64,000 bases of DNA from assembly GCF_965363235.1 (NCBI RefSeq), contig NC_134844.1, forward strand, positions 51,704,872 to 51,768,871. Direction: 5' to 3'. Made by a program: the position numbers and the translations under genes. Shown in pieces: positions 25,001 to 34,610 of the stretch. This DNA is from Mytilus galloprovincialis. Lineage: Eukaryota > Mollusca > Bivalvia > Mytilida > Mytilidae. Under the pieces are notes generated by a model. The model did not search any database. It was not told where the DNA came from and saw nothing but the letters and a program-made list of their open reading frames with translations. Positions within the stretch are counted from its first letter, which is position 1, and each line of letters begins with the position of its first letter.

Positions 25001-28000
25001 ATACAACCATACGCCAACATATTTTCAAAAAAACATTAATATACAATAATTGAGTTGAGAAAAATCATGAGAAGGAGCGCAACCCCTAGAATATAGTACG
25101 AGCTAATATCCATATGCAGTAACTGCTAACCTACATGCATCACTACATGAAATTAAAAGTTGGATACTGGAAATAATTGCATATACATCAAAAGTCGTAA
25201 AGATTAGCCTTCGACCGATCTTCATTATTAATTAGAAAAAGAGCATAGTCGAGTCTTCTATGAAAATCAAGTCCAGACATATCAAACTAACTTGAAACAC
25301 AAACGTAGTATTGAATAATATCAAAATATTAAAATACAGTTAATAATTAGTTTTAGATGTTACTGATGAAGGTTAACGCTAAAAGATCGACTTTGCCACA
25401 AAAAAATCAGACAATCGTAACAGAACCCAAATACATTAATTGTAACATTTATTTTATTTAACGAAGCTGATCCAGAATACTGTATTGCTGTGATAATACG
25501 TCCTGACGACTTTCAAGTAAATAGATATATAAGGCCATGCACTGACAAATTGCCAGCCATATGTGCTTATGTCACGGATATGACATCCTCCAACATTATC
25601 ACATGCAACACTCCTCCTGGATTTGAAACAGAAGAACCCAGAAACAAAAGTAAGTTTATTAAGATCATGAATATATTGATTAGTGGACAAGTTCACCTTC
25701 AAATAAAAAATATATTTCTAAAGGAATAAATTCCTTTTTATCGATTTCCCATTTAAAGTCTTGTTGGTCAAACAGCGCATTACTGTTCTGTGTGTTATAA
25801 AATCACTGGCTTTCTAATAATTATTTAAAAGGGGAACTAGCTGTCAAATTCATGGTCACCGATTTGACTCAAATTCTCATATTTGATTAATAACAATGTA
25901 AAACATTTATCCAAACTATCAAAAGTCTAAAATAAACAGTTTACAGAGCATGGGGTAGATAATATACAGGTTCGTTTTGTGTGTATTTTAGTCCAGACGC
26001 CATCTAATAACTATCGATTTGACCTCAGATGACCATATAAGCGATGTAAACATAAATAAAGATATGAATAGATTAAACCAACACGTGCAATTGGATTGTT
26101 TGATTTGATTTTATAGATTAAAAATAGATGTTTCTCAATGTTTTTAACCGTATAAGAATGATTTTATGTGCATCGAATTAGTAATCAAATGATTTATCAT
26201 AGTTTCACTTTCATTGTTGACATTCTTTTTCTTTAAATAACCAGCACACGTACAATGCATGCGTTGCCAATCTCTAGCTAGGGGTTAAATTGAAGTTCAC
26301 ATGAATACGGATTTAAAGAGGTCGACTCATTCACTTGCAAGTGAATAACTAATTATCAATGTTTCTTAGCGTAATTTGACAAAATTGAACCTTTTTGGCT
26401 GCAAAATGCGAATTGTTATTTCACTATTTCACTTTCATTATTGATTGAATAGGAAAAAATCAAACATTAGATTTTGTATATATCTCGTAGCTAGTGCCCC
26501 TTTAAGTTTTAGCGTTCCTGATAAAAATAAACCAAGAAAGAGCTTCGGAAGCATTGCATTTATACAATAATTATTTCCATTTACAATGGGCGATTTATTA
26601 TTTACATACATTATTAAAAAAAAAAAGATTTGTTAATGTAAGCATTTATGTACAAATGTATGTTGGCTAAATATAGGTTTTTGTGTAAACACGAAAAAAA
26701 GTTTTTTCAAAGAAACCAAGCTTTTAAATGTATTAAACAAATGATGTACATCAAGATTTTACTTTATGTATTATTATTGAAATAAATAGTGTTGGCATTT
26801 TTATTTCAGGTAGATGGGGTGTCTAAATTATAATCCATTTTTTTAATAATTGGCCAAAATGTCGTTTCTATCATGCTTTAAAAAAATAAAATAAAAAGAA
26901 TGGGTCACGGGGCTACATGGTGTTCAAAATTGACATATTGTGTATAGATTATGCATAAAAACCTCAATTTTCTGCAATAAAGCGTCAACTACACCATAGA
27001 ATTTTGAGATAACACATGAGCAGATAGCTTTGACAGTATGCTTTCAGTTACGAAAAAGAAAAAAATGGGGTCACCAGACCCGTTTTCTTGCTACATAATA
27101 AAATAGGTAAATTCCTTACACATTTTATAGTAAAAGTACATTTATCTGAATTATCTTTTCTTGCATTTGAGTTGCTTCCCCTTATGTGACAATATTGGAA
27201 AAATTTAATAAAACAAAAGTTGTCTATTTTTTGTTAAATACAACCATAAATATGATAAAATATGTATTTCCTTTATATTGAGATGAAAGTTTTTACACAT
27301 GAATTTCCTACTACTCTCAAAATTTGCACATTCTATTATAGATCTAAACCTTGTTTTCTTGTATTTCTAAATTCAAGATGGAGGGAGACACCCTATCAAC
27401 CTGAACAAACAGTTTTAACAATTAAAAACAAATAAGATGACAAAATTGATTTATACATATTGCAGGTATCGTCCTGATAGCAGTAATGTCCACAGCCGTC
27501 GTTGCTGTTGCTTTAATTGTTGCAGTGATCGTTTTATATGTTAGGTTTGTATTCCTTTTGTCTGGTCTTAGATTATTCTGACGTATGACGACTTTTTATT
27601 TATATTATGCTTGGATAATAGTTTCTTATCTTCTAGTAGATACATCAGACATCGTATCGGCTCAAGTTTTTTATTATTAAAATTTAACTCCACAAATATG
27701 TAAATTGTATACACGTGGCAAATGTAGCAGAAACGAGATCTGTATTTTCATCTATTCCTCAACTATTCATTTTCAAAAATAGACTTTCACTTTGACGGTA
27801 CTCGCAGATTACCCTTTACATGTATAACACACATTATGTTTTGGTTTGTGAAAAAGAGTAACCTTAACTTCACATAGTTGTAAATAAGTGTAAACTTATC
27901 TTCACTAAAACGTGTTCTTCCTCTGTTTTTAAGTATTCACCTTGCAAACTTTTTTTTCAATATAGAAAAACTTCATTCAGATCTGCACGTCACCCGACAC

Positions 28001-28077
28001 TTGCTTCATGCAATGACGTTATCTACGAGAATACACCAAACGACGCAACAATAAACCAAACAACCGACAACATTTGA
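8856..28077 (+). CDS. Gene 1: CTLD-type type I transmembrane receptor, 3' part
   Basis: Gene-level span of five exons: 8856-8969, 10237-10413, 25467-25649, 27466-27544 and 27966-28077. Visible protein in order: second half of CTLD1 (three cysteines), complete CTLD2 (four cysteines over two exons), a stalk with an extra cysteine, one transmembrane helix and a short cytoplasmic tail ending at TGA 28075-28077. Introns are phase 1 except the last (phase 2). No EPN, QPD or WND calcium/sugar-binding motif is seen, so classical sugar binding is not supported. CTLD2 carries an N-glycosylation site (NNLT). The start, signal peptide, CTLD1a and any WSC domain would be upstream of the window. The tail may be longer than the stop suggests, because a 60-codon frame with tyrosine motifs follows. 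A polyadenylation signal is at 28495-28500. Role in immune recognition is inferred from domains and from the paralogue. Confidence 0.8.
9604..10080. mobile_element. Insertion in gene 1 intron, empty in the paralogue
   Basis: Intron sequence on both sides aligns with gene 2 (GACGTCAC...TACAGTA on the left; ATTTATGTA...ACATAAGTG on the right), where the two parts are almost adjacent at about 58740-58810. The extra 470 bp here are therefore an insertion after the duplication, or a loss in gene 2. It contains a small hairpin (GGGTGACATTT / AAATGTTACCC) near 9690-9720 and no open frame. Confidence 0.6.
10237..10413 (+). CDS. Gene 1 exon: CTLD2 first half
   Basis: Acceptor TTTTAAG, donor GTATGTT; phase 1 at both ends, 177 nt. 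It encodes a segment with DWATSFKKCSSYGF, carrying the first CTLD cysteine, and FWLGSLRR, the WIG-like strand of the C-type lectin fold. It matches gene 2 exon 58962-59138 exactly in length. The N-glycosylation site NNLT is specific to this copy (NNVY in gene 2). Confidence 0.85.
10414..11426 (+). other. Gene 1 intron, partly paralogous to gene 2 intron
   Basis: The first part and about 10830-10990 align with 59139-59230 and 59915-60080 of gene 2. No exon is seen. On the minus strand the possible splice acceptor TTCTACAG is kept here at about 10845, but the reading frame that follows it in gene 2 closes after a few codons here. Confidence 0.6.
11427..12420. mobile_element. Non-autonomous DNA transposon with imperfect TIRs
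   Basis: The left end reads GCGGGGTTCACACATTGCCG and the right end, reversed, GCTGGGGTCACACATTCACG, so the ends are imperfect inverted repeats of about 23 bp. Both sides carry TAA, which would fit the three-base target duplication of PIF/Harbinger elements. The interior is richer in CG dinucleotides (repeated TCGG and CCGA) than its surroundings and has only short open frames, so no transposase is encoded. Confidence 0.6.
12421..13905. other. Gene 1 intron, nothing recognised
   Basis: AT-rich intron sequence. I see no exon, RNA gene or clear element in it. Confidence 0.5.
13906..14452 (+). repeat. 21-bp minisatellite element, copy 1
   Basis: About 18 degenerate units of 21 bp (for example ATGTGCAAATATACTTATATG) span 13930-14345, flanked by unique arms: GGAACG(A)CAACACTGTC on the left, and on the right a block from GTCAAGGAACATG to GGCTCAAAT. 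The same arms and unit occur in reverse at 22528-23127, so it is a mobile or duplicated element, not a local expansion. Because 21 is a multiple of 3, several frames stay open. They are not genes. Confidence 0.85.
14453..15760. other. Gene 1 intron with a short TTCGCCA repeat
   Basis: Only a run of four TTTTTCGCCA phrases at about 14870-14935 and a pyrimidine-rich stretch near 14950-14985 stand out. No gene is seen. Confidence 0.5.
15761..17260. mobile_element. 1.5-kb element with long TIRs and a PLE-like fragment
   Basis: The ends are inverted copies over about 75 bp; the best-kept core is GGGGCTCGACACCTCATGAT at 15768 and, reversed, at 17253. Inside, the minus strand between about 16430 and 15890 encodes pieces including LLSKGLKYLPSPS and EFARKLRCKF, similar to the N-terminal region I associate with Penelope-like retroelements. 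The frame is interrupted. Either a decayed Penelope-like copy with inverted flanks or a TIR element that took up such a fragment would explain this. Confidence 0.55.
17261..18510. other. Gene 1 intron, nothing recognised
   Basis: AT-rich sequence. Short open frames at 17592-17828 and 18050-18235 show no domain and no flanking splice context that fits gene 1. Confidence 0.45.
18511..18800 (+). mobile_element. tRNA-derived SINE, second family
   Basis: The A-box-like TGGTAGCATG is at 18521 and the B box GTTCGAACC at 18557-18565, followed by a body with AATCCGGCTCAGGGTGTCGG near 18750. It differs in body from the SINE at 6132 and from the V-domain SINEs. The tRNA cloverleaf is incomplete, so it is not a working tRNA gene. 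Confidence 0.75.
18984..19378 (+). mobile_element. RUDI-like V-SINE interrupted by another repeat
   Basis: The tRNA-like head with A box TGGTCGAGTGG (18994-19004) is separated from its B box GTTCGAATCC (19214-19223) by an inserted repeat at about 19016-19170. After the B box comes CTCTCCGGGCACTTCGGCTT (about 19298), which matches the V-SINE central domain. RUDI is the molluscan V-SINE. The second copy at 61214 lacks this insert. Confidence 0.75.
19016..19170 (+). repeat. Interspersed family A/D 3' end inside the SINE
   Basis: Carries the phrase set TCATTGTTGAAGGCCGTA, ATTTCTGTGTCATTTTG and CATACCACATCTTCTTTTTT, ending in a T-rich run. The same set recurs at 21667, 22220 (reverse), 44190 and 56090. 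The fixed 3' end and variable 5' truncation suggest a non-LTR retrotransposon tail. Confidence 0.7.
19379..19924. other. Gene 1 intron, nothing recognised
   Basis: No exon or element is clear here. Confidence 0.45.
19925..20625 (-). mobile_element. LINE reverse transcriptase fragment
   Basis: On the minus strand the C-terminal part of a non-LTR reverse transcriptase is visible: a GVRQ.E.LSP block near 20570-20620, the catalytic FADD-type box near 20430, a YNYLGIVVTKTGNF block near 20210-20250, and an IPFWCMGAKYW block (the family's PILLYG.E.WG) near 20060. The frame changes several times and one end is cut off where a TIR element begins at 20643. It is a dead, 5'-truncated copy, perhaps of a CR1/Jockey-group element; the clade is uncertain. 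Confidence 0.8.
20643..21151. mobile_element. MITE with 26-bp perfect TIRs
   Basis: The left end begins CGTGTATCATCGGTACAGCG and the right end is its exact reverse complement over 26 bases. The element is 509 bp and has no open frame of note. It lies 18 bp beyond the last recognisable LINE sequence, so it probably inserted into the LINE copy. The target duplication is not clear. Confidence 0.85.
21152..22527. repeat. Gene 1 intron with two family A/D fragments
   Basis: Family A/D fragments lie at 21667-21770 (plus) and about 22220-22370 (minus, AGAAGATGTGGTATGAGAGC). The rest is AT-rich with nothing recognised. Confidence 0.6.
22528..23127 (-). repeat. 21-bp minisatellite element, copy 2 (inverted)
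   Basis: Reverse-complement copy of 13906-14452: the same flanking arms (ending CCATATAC at 23127 and AATTTGAGCC-like at 22529) and the same unit, here reading ATCATATAAGGATATTTGCAC. Together with copy 1 it forms an inverted pair 8 kb apart inside one intron. It carries an extra 82-bp hairpin not found in copy 1. Confidence 0.85.
22764..22845. mobile_element. 82-bp hairpin inserted in minisatellite copy 2
   Basis: The ends ACTCCGAAACAGCGGTTACG and, reversed, ACTCCAAAACAGTGGTGACG pair imperfectly. The sequence is absent from the matching place in copy 1, and the phrase ATATAATG flanks both sides. It is a tiny fold-back insertion. Confidence 0.65.
23128..24561. other. Gene 1 intron, nothing recognised
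   Basis: AT-rich sequence with no exon, RNA gene or repeat that I can name. Confidence 0.45.
24562..24744 (+). pseudogene. Fossil integrase zinc-binding fragment
   Basis: The short frame includes INSHIVVGHVGLNKTNND and LELCDYCEEK, the H-H-C-C pattern of the zinc-binding domain upstream of retroelement/Ginger-type integrases, close to the KRBA2-like proteins common in invertebrate genomes. Only this small piece is present, so it is a relic within the intron and not part of gene 1. Confidence 0.6.
24745..25466. other. Gene 1 intron before CTLD2b exon, nothing recognised
   Basis: Weak family A/D-like words (AATAAGACAACGTTCCACCA) lie near 24890. No exon is seen. Confidence 0.4.
25467..25649 (+). 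CDS. Gene 1 exon: CTLD2 second half and stalk
   Basis: Acceptor TTAACGAAG and donor GTAAGT; phase 1 at both ends, 183 nt. It encodes YCIAVIIRPDDF, then RPCTDKLPAICAY, giving C2, C3 and C4 of CTLD2. A stalk with one more cysteine (IITCNTPPGFETEE) follows. It is 51 nt longer than gene 2 exon 62179-62310, the difference being in the stalk. Confidence 0.85.
25650..27465. other. Gene 1 intron before the transmembrane exon
   Basis: AT-rich intron sequence with no recognised feature. Confidence 0.5.
27466..27544 (+). CDS. Gene 1 exon: transmembrane helix
   Basis: Acceptor TATTGCAG, donor GTTTGT; starts in phase 1 and ends in phase 2, 79 nt. It encodes about 25 hydrophobic residues beginning IVLIAVMSTAVVAVALIVAV. 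The gene 2 counterpart 62862-62940 has the same length and phases. A basic motif follows across the next junction and would act as a stop-transfer signal. Confidence 0.85.
27966..28077 (+). CDS. Gene 1 exon: cytoplasmic tail and stop
   Basis: Acceptor TTCAATATAG; phase 2 start. The tail begins RKTSFRSARHP, close to RRTSLRSRHNP in gene 2, and carries VIYENT, a YxN motif of the kind bound by Grb2-type SH2 domains, at the position where gene 2 has VAYAQV. It ends at TGA 28075-28077 after 36 residues. The following +1 frame looks like the natural continuation (next entry). Confidence 0.75.
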
Positions 28078-28264
28078 TCAAATGCATTACCAAAGTCTTA
28101 GCCAAAATCGGATTCCAATTGAAAGCAATTATACTCCCTTACAGTCTGCTGGAATTGATGTCACAAGGACAACAGACACCCAAAGACATAATGTTATTGA
28201 TGAATCGGTAGAACATTACCTCGTGGATGAGGATTATCAAGAAATAGAAGATGTCTCGACTTAA
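28078..28264 (+). pseudogene. Tyrosine-motif tail extension in the +1 frame of gene 1
   Basis: Directly after the TGA, a frame from about 28078 to TAA 28262-28264 encodes about 61 residues rich in acidic and tyrosine motifs: MHYQSL, SNYTPL (a full ITIM consensus), EHYLVD and EDYQEI. It is shifted by one base relative to the exon. This arrangement fits a former longer tail cut off by a one-base shift between the in-frame TAA of the +1 frame near 28051 and the TGA, or a base error in the sequence. A chance frame so rich in YxxL/I motifs seems less likely. Confidence 0.5.
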
Positions 28265-28520
28265 GAGATTAACTATTTACTTATGTTATTTTATCATGTT
28301 AACGCTACAATGTTTCTTTAAGAAATGAAAAGTAATTGTGTATTGTTAATCTTTATTTATCTGGACGTTTTGTATGTAACGTCTGCTCGATTACGTGATT
28401 GAGTAATGTTTATCCATGTTGTTTTTGCTTTGCAGATGAAGCGAGACAAAAGTCTCGATAAAATAATTAACAGATTATATATGAAACAACTGAAAATAAA
28501 ATTTGATTGGAGCTACATGT
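28265..28520 (+). terminator. Gene 1 3' UTR and polyadenylation signal
   Basis: AATAAA at 28495-28500 is the first canonical signal after the tail. The transcript would end some 10-30 bases later. A short inverted repeat, GCGAGACAAAAGTCTCG, lies at 28441-28457. Confidence 0.6.
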
Positions 28521-30929
28521 ATAAAACACGACAACGAAATAGCTAAAGAAATACAGTAGCCTTTTCACCAATTTTAACGTTTTTTGTAAATGTTAAAGTT
28601 TTGTATTTTTTTTATATTGGTTGATCTAGATCTGTTTTTGAATTTCTATTATTTATCGTTATCTGATGAAATCAAATAGAAAATGGAAATACAGCTTACA
28701 AAGCAGAAGCTTTAAAATCCTAAAATAGCCCAAGACTTCCAATTAATGGAAAACGGAGATTGTAAATAGACTCATAATCATGGAAATAAGCAAAACTAAC
28801 GAGGTTACACTGGTTGTTCTTCAATTTGATGCATTGCGTTTCATGCAATCATTATACAGGTTGTTAAGCAAAATAATATACGAGATAGACCTAACATTCT
28901 ACCATTGGAGAAGATATGTGGTAAAGGGTCACAACAGGACAAATTGAATGCAATGTTTTGGGTGTAAGCACTCAAATAGTTCTAAACGAAAGATGACTTA
29001 AATTTCTTAACATTTTACTTAACATCCCGAAATAGTTAAGCTCATGTTGACGGGAGGCAACTCTTTGAAAAAACATCGATTTTAAAAAAATAAAACTGTC
29101 GGATAGAACCGCACATATGAAAATATAAGAGAAGATTATCATGCTATAAAACATGTTTTATTTATTTATTTAAGTTGTGTTTGAAGAAGTGACCGTATGC
29201 TCCAAAAATCTAGAATATTGTTGAATGCCCTTCATCTGTGGAGTTTGATACGTTTTCCTTTGAGTTTGATACTTTTCACAAAGTGCATTTCAAATTATCT
29301 TTTTTAAGCAATATCGTAAAGATATATTTAGTAAAATTGGAAACAAATTTCAGTTGATATGGGCAAAGGTTTGGGTCCATCACGTAAACACGAAGTTGAC
29401 TGTTGATTTTTATTAACCTATTATGTATGTTTCATCTGTTCACAAATCGTTTTCAATATAATAGAATTTTATGAAACTGTCACACAAGTGAGGGTTTTGC
29501 TAGCTCGATAAAACCAGGTTCAATTTTTATGTTCTACACATATTTCCGTTTTGAATTTCTCTCAGATTTTGTTTGAATTTTTTTGGTTTGTTTTGTTATT
29601 ATACTTATTGGTAAATGCATGTCATGTTGTACAGGATAAATTGAAAGCAAATTGTAATTAGAGGATATTTATACATACATTTGCATTCACGTAAGATGTT
29701 ACTTTTGTCATTTTGTATAATAAGTCCTTATCATAACCGTAGGTCCTTTCCAAATACATTGATTTAACTTACTTATATTTTGAAAGCATGACATTCCGGA
29801 ATTTGCCTGTCATTTGCAACAAAATATCTAAAACATACTTATTCCCCTTTGGCCGTCAAGCGAAAGATGTAAAAGCTATATCACCTCGATAAAAGAATGA
29901 ATGGTTGTATTGACAAACTGTTAATTAGTCTTATATGATATGTTGCCATTAGCTTAAATTTCACAAACAAGTTTTCAGTTAATAAGTCATAGAAATTTTA
30001 GATTATCTTTCAGGTTCGTTACACACTTTCATAGAAAAGATACATTTTGGTAATGGCTTATGCTGTTATTTTGAAAATATAATCGTAATTTTTAAGTTAA
30101 CAAACAATATTTTTCAGCTCTCACGTGCTAAACGATATACTTTTGTAAAATTACAGTATTTGGGGTTTTTTTTGTTTTGTTTTTTTAAGAATTCGCTTTA
30201 TATTTTACATACAATGTATTTTTAACCTGAAAAGGGGGTGTTATACGTACATTGTATCTATAGATCATCAGTAATTAAAGAAAACAACAAATAAATTGCG
30301 CTATTTTGTTATTTTTATTACACAAATAAGCGTCGGTAAACAGTTCTCTGTGATGTAAGGAAAACTTCAAGTCTGACAGAGCATCATCGATTGGTCTTCT
30401 CGTTTTGTTTTTGTTATCAAAAATGTAAACATGGTAAAAGTAAAGGTACTCCACTGTAAGGTGTATGACATGTTATCATTTTACACTATTAAAAACTAAA
30501 TATTGTTAGAAAAAACATAGTTTGGTTTGTTGTAACAATCGACTCAAAAGTAGCAAAATGCATTATACAATTACATTGTATGTGTTTTTATAAGAATCCA
30601 TACTCTTCTTTGAAAAGCAACAACTGCAAGGCATTAAAAATCAGACTGTTAAACTAGAAATACAAACCATTAGAGTGGACAAGTTTGATTCAAATTAGTC
30701 GAGTAGTTTTATAGAAAGAGATTATAAATAACCGTATTTGGCACAACTGTTTTGGAATTTTGGGTCCTCAATGTTAAAATCAATCGGGTCCAGGACCAAT
30801 CCAGTATATCTTATCATAATCCTTCGTTTTTAAATCAATTTCCTATGTGCATACATTTAGAGTAATTAAGAGCTGGTAAACTCAGTGTATAATAAATATT
30901 TCCGGTTATGGAATACATTCTTCGGCATT
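28521..30929. other. Intergenic region, nothing firm
   Basis: AT-rich. A weak family C fragment (CACACAAGTGAGGGTTTTGC, then AAACCAGGTTCAATTTTTAT) is at about 29480-29540. No gene is recognised. Confidence 0.5.
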
Positions 30930-31325
30930 TATTTCCCTATTTTTCTAGAAATTCACACAATTGCATGTTTGTAATTTAATTATTGTGTGTATATTAAAAA
31001 AAGGTGTTTCGGTTACGGTCATGTAGACCCAGGCTTATCCTCATCATGTATCCCTAGCCTATATATGTTTCCTTCTTTGTAATATGTAGAGTAGTTCCAA
31101 TTTGATTTCTCCTATGGGGATACGACACCTGTTTATACAATCGTTTTTTATCTTTTTTCTTCTTTCTATTTTTTAGGTATTGTTTCCTCTTTTTTATCAA
31201 TAAACTTTGTACTTGTTTGGCTTTATAAATATTTTGATATGAACGTCATTGATGAGTCTTATGTAGACGAAACGCGCGTCTGGCGTAATATATTATAATC
31301 CTGGTACCTTTGATAACTATTGCTA
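30930..31325 (-). repeat. Interspersed family B fragment
   Basis: Carries GAGTCTTATGTAGACGAAAC then GCGCGTCTGGCG and ATAATCCTGGTACCTTTGAT, the reverse of phrases at 35875, 51390 and 62440. Four copies in one window mark a high-copy family. Confidence 0.75.
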
Positions 31326-32329
31326 AATCTAATTAAAGAATGACAAAATGAGAAAAAATCCAGATGATCCTTAAAATTTATCTTTACTTATATATTTTTG
31401 GCCAGGTCTATTTAAATTTTGAGTTCACCGCTAAAAGTAGACGTGTTTGTAGATGAGTGTTATTCATACGTATGTATAACAAAGAACATGTGCAGGATAC
31501 AGTTTGTGCTTTATCTGGATGACTACCAATAAATTAAAATGGCATAGTTATTTATGAAATATAGGTTACCTTTTGTACTTTTGTTTGTATTGATTTTGTA
31601 CATGTAAAAGTTCTGTAATTGAGACCTTTGATGATTGAGACTTTTATATTAGTTTTAATATAACCATGATGTTTGTAAATCCATATAAGTTCTACAAAAA
31701 AATCTGGCTGCAGAATCACTTGACATTACCTGGCGGGTAACCGTTTATAAGCTACGAACATTAAAATCATTGCACTTCGCAGTTGATTGGTAGGTTAAAG
31801 TGTCATAGCATTTAGGGCATCTCAGAAAGTCGATATTTCAAATACTGACGTTTATACAACAAGCCATAAACTAAAATTGAGGCATATTATTAGTCACAGT
31901 ATAATCAGTGGCGGAACCTATTTTACACAATAAACCCAAATTCAATCCCCCTTGATTGGAAAATTTCAATTTTTTATCGGCATCAAATAAATATTGTTGT
32001 AAATCGTTTAATCATTTTAAACGATTATACCTCCTTGAATCCTTTTATTTGCACAAAGGGGAGGGGGCATGGTTTTTCCTAAAAAAAAATATTTCGCTGA
32101 TCCTCAATTTGATGAAGAACAAATATTGTGATCAAGCAGACGACAAACAAATATTCTAAATCCAGATTTTGACCATACTTTAAAGTGGTGAATTTTGAAA
32201 TTCAAAGTTGATTCATAGCTCCGAAAAAAAAAGACAAAAAAAATGTTCATAATTTGCGCCAACAGTTTGTTTTCGACTCAGATGGGAATGAACTGTGAAA
32301 ATTTAAAAAAAATGAACTCAAAGTAAAAT
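31326..32329. other. Intergenic region, nothing recognised
   Basis: No convincing exon or named element. The frame at 31956-32159 shows no domain. Confidence 0.45.
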
Positions 32330-32500
32330 TCAAAACGGAAAGTCGCTAATAAAATGGCAAAATCAAAAGCTCATACACATCAAACAAATGGATGACAACT
32401 GTCATTTTCCTAACTTGGTACAGGCATTTTCTTATGTAGAAAATGGTTGATTGAACCTTGTTTTATAGCTAGCCAAACCTCTAACTTGTAGGTGTAATAC
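32330..32500 (-). repeat. Interspersed family C fragment
   Basis: Reads AAACGGAAAGTCGCTAATAA and then GATGACAACTGTCATTTTCC, the reverse of the 36195, 48800 and 56218 copies. A closely similar minus copy is at 56750-56880. Confidence 0.7.
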
Positions 32501-33048
32501 CACCAAATCATGGTACGTCACATCTGGTTGTATACGCAAATAGGTCGAAAAAAATATGCCCTTGAATTTGACAGTTGTAGGTAATTAGTCCTACATTTTA
32601 TTCCAGTAAATCAATTCTGTGTCATAAACATATGTCTTTGGTATTTCAAATCACTATTATTTTTTGATTTGGAGTTTCTATAGAATATTTTGTAAACTTG
32701 TGGTTACATGGTTCCTAAACCTTGTACACAGATTAGATAAAGGGGAGAAATTTGATTGGTTAACTTCCAGTGATAGTTTTTTAATTATATGCAATGAAAT
32801 GTTATGTGAATTTTTTTCTATAGGACTGGACAGGATAAAACTTTACTCATGCCAAGTATTTCTTTTTTTGAAACAAAGATACAGCAGTCCACATTGTAGT
32901 ATAATCTTAATCACTACACTGAAATACAAATATGTAACAAAACAGCACAAAATGGCATATAGACCAAGCATATTAGCAAAAGTTAAAGACAAGAATACAC
33001 AAATATTATATAATACAACAACACAATGACGGGATGTATAAGTACAAA
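32501..33048. other. Intergenic region before the 419-bp duplication
   Basis: About 32940-33048 contains a diverged earlier unit of the next repeat (AGCATATTAGCAAAAGTTAA, AAGACAAGAATACACAAATA). The rest is unrecognised. Confidence 0.5.
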
Positions 33049-33886
33049 GCCACGTCATATATGTTAAAAATAAACATAAAAAGGTATATAGCCAAGGCAG
33101 ATAGCAAAAACAAAGACAAGCAACAAACAAGTTTTCGGAGTACCAACAAAAGGCATATGGACAAAGCGCATTGCCAAAATCAAAGACAAGAATATGAGGA
33201 TATCATCAACATTAATGAAAGGATGAACAAGTACCATAAGAATCTAAATAACAATAACAACAAACAAATATTTGATAAACATGATTAAGAAGCACAAAAA
33301 GGGATATATTAAATTTAACAACCTCATTCATTGCTTTCTTTTTTTAAAATTATATTTATGCATGTTAAATCCCCCGATAAACGATTGAAATTTTTAAGGA
33401 CTGGCACCGAATGACCATATCAACATGGCTCTAGCATAGAAATGCGTTTTTTGACGTCAGAATATAAGCCACGTCATATATGTTAAAAATAAACATAAAA
33501 AGGTGTATAGCCAAGGCAGATAGCAAAAACAAAGACAAGCAACAAACAAGTTTTCGGAGTACCAACAAAAGGCATATGGACAAAGCGCATTGCCAAAATC
33601 AAAGACAAGAATATGAGGATATCATCAACATTAATGAAAGGATGAACAAGTACCATAAGAATCTAAATAACAATAACAACAAACAAATATTTGATAAACA
33701 TGATTAAGAAGCACAAAAAGGGATATATTAAATTTAACAACCTCATTCATTGCTTTCTTTTTTTAAAATTATATTTATGCATGTTAAATCCCCCGATAAA
33801 CGATTGAAATTTTTAAGGACTGGCACCGAATGACCATATCAACATGGCTCTAGCATAGAAATGCGTTTTTTGACGTCAGAATATAA
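33049..33886 (+). repeat. 419-bp tandem duplication, nearly identical
   Basis: Units start GCCACGTCATATATGTTAAA at 33049 and 33468. I see only one or two differing bases across about 419 bp, so the duplication is recent (or collapsed/expanded in assembly). Both units end TTTTTTGACGTCAGAATATA. A 75-codon lysine- and asparagine-rich frame is therefore present twice. It shows no domain and resembles repeat words at 34440-34600. Confidence 0.9.
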
Positions 33887-34189
33887 ACGTCACACAGGTC
33901 AAGATAAAAAATAACTTTGTCGTTCAAAGTTTGAAAATAATATAGTCTACAGCTATTTATGCATATCCTCTGCAGTATGTAAATTCGAAGTTTAAATTTC
34001 TTTCGCTTGTCAAAGTACGTTGATTTTGTTGAAGGAGGACTACTGCTTTCTCAAAAGTTGAATCAATCAAATTAAGGTCATCACTCAAGAAATATTACGG
34101 TCGCCATAAATGCATCATGACCTGATTGGCTATTATGACAAAAGTGTGTCAGGAATCATATCTGATATTCTTCCTCAGTCGTAATAAAA
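33887..34189. other. Intergenic region, nothing recognised
   Basis: No feature seen. Confidence 0.4.
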
Positions 34190-34420
34190 TTCCATCATTT
34201 TCGACACTGAACAAAGAAATAACACGACGGGTGCTGTATATGGTGCAGGGCATGCTTAACCTTCCGGAGCAACTGATTTCACTCACGGTTTATAGTGGAG
34301 TTCGTGTTGTTTCTTATTTATTATTCATACCTTTTGATGTAAATGTCCTTTGGTTTTTTAGTCTTTGTTTACTCCTTGTTTTTAATTGTTATTGTCTTGT
34401 CGATAGGTACATGCATGGTG
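34190..34420 (+). repeat. Interspersed family E fragment
   Basis: Shares AACACGACGGGTGCTGTATA, CCTTCCGGAGCA and GGAGTTCGTGTTGTTT with the clearer copy at 63184-63430. Confidence 0.7.
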
Positions 34421-34439
34421 TATTCCACGTCAGTATGTA

Positions 34440-34610
34440 TAAAAATTACACAAAATAGCATATAGGCAAAGCATTAGCAAAAATTAAAGACCAGAATACA
34501 AAAATCATAGTAGAACAATAACACAATAGCGAGATGCTTTAATTACAGAGCCACATCATATGTATCAAAGGAACACACAAAATCTCACGGACGTAGGGGA
34601 TATCAAAGAT
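34440..34610 (+). repeat. Diverged relative of the 419-bp repeat
   Basis: Contains ATAGGCAAAGCATTAGCAAA, AAAGACCAGAATACAAAAAT and AGAGCCACATCATATGTATC, the same order of words as at 32940-33080. Confidence 0.6.

Noticed and set aside
33034-33707. Lysine-rich duplicated protein frame
   Set aside because: It exists twice only because the 419-bp DNA unit is duplicated, and related repeat words occur nearby. No domain is visible.
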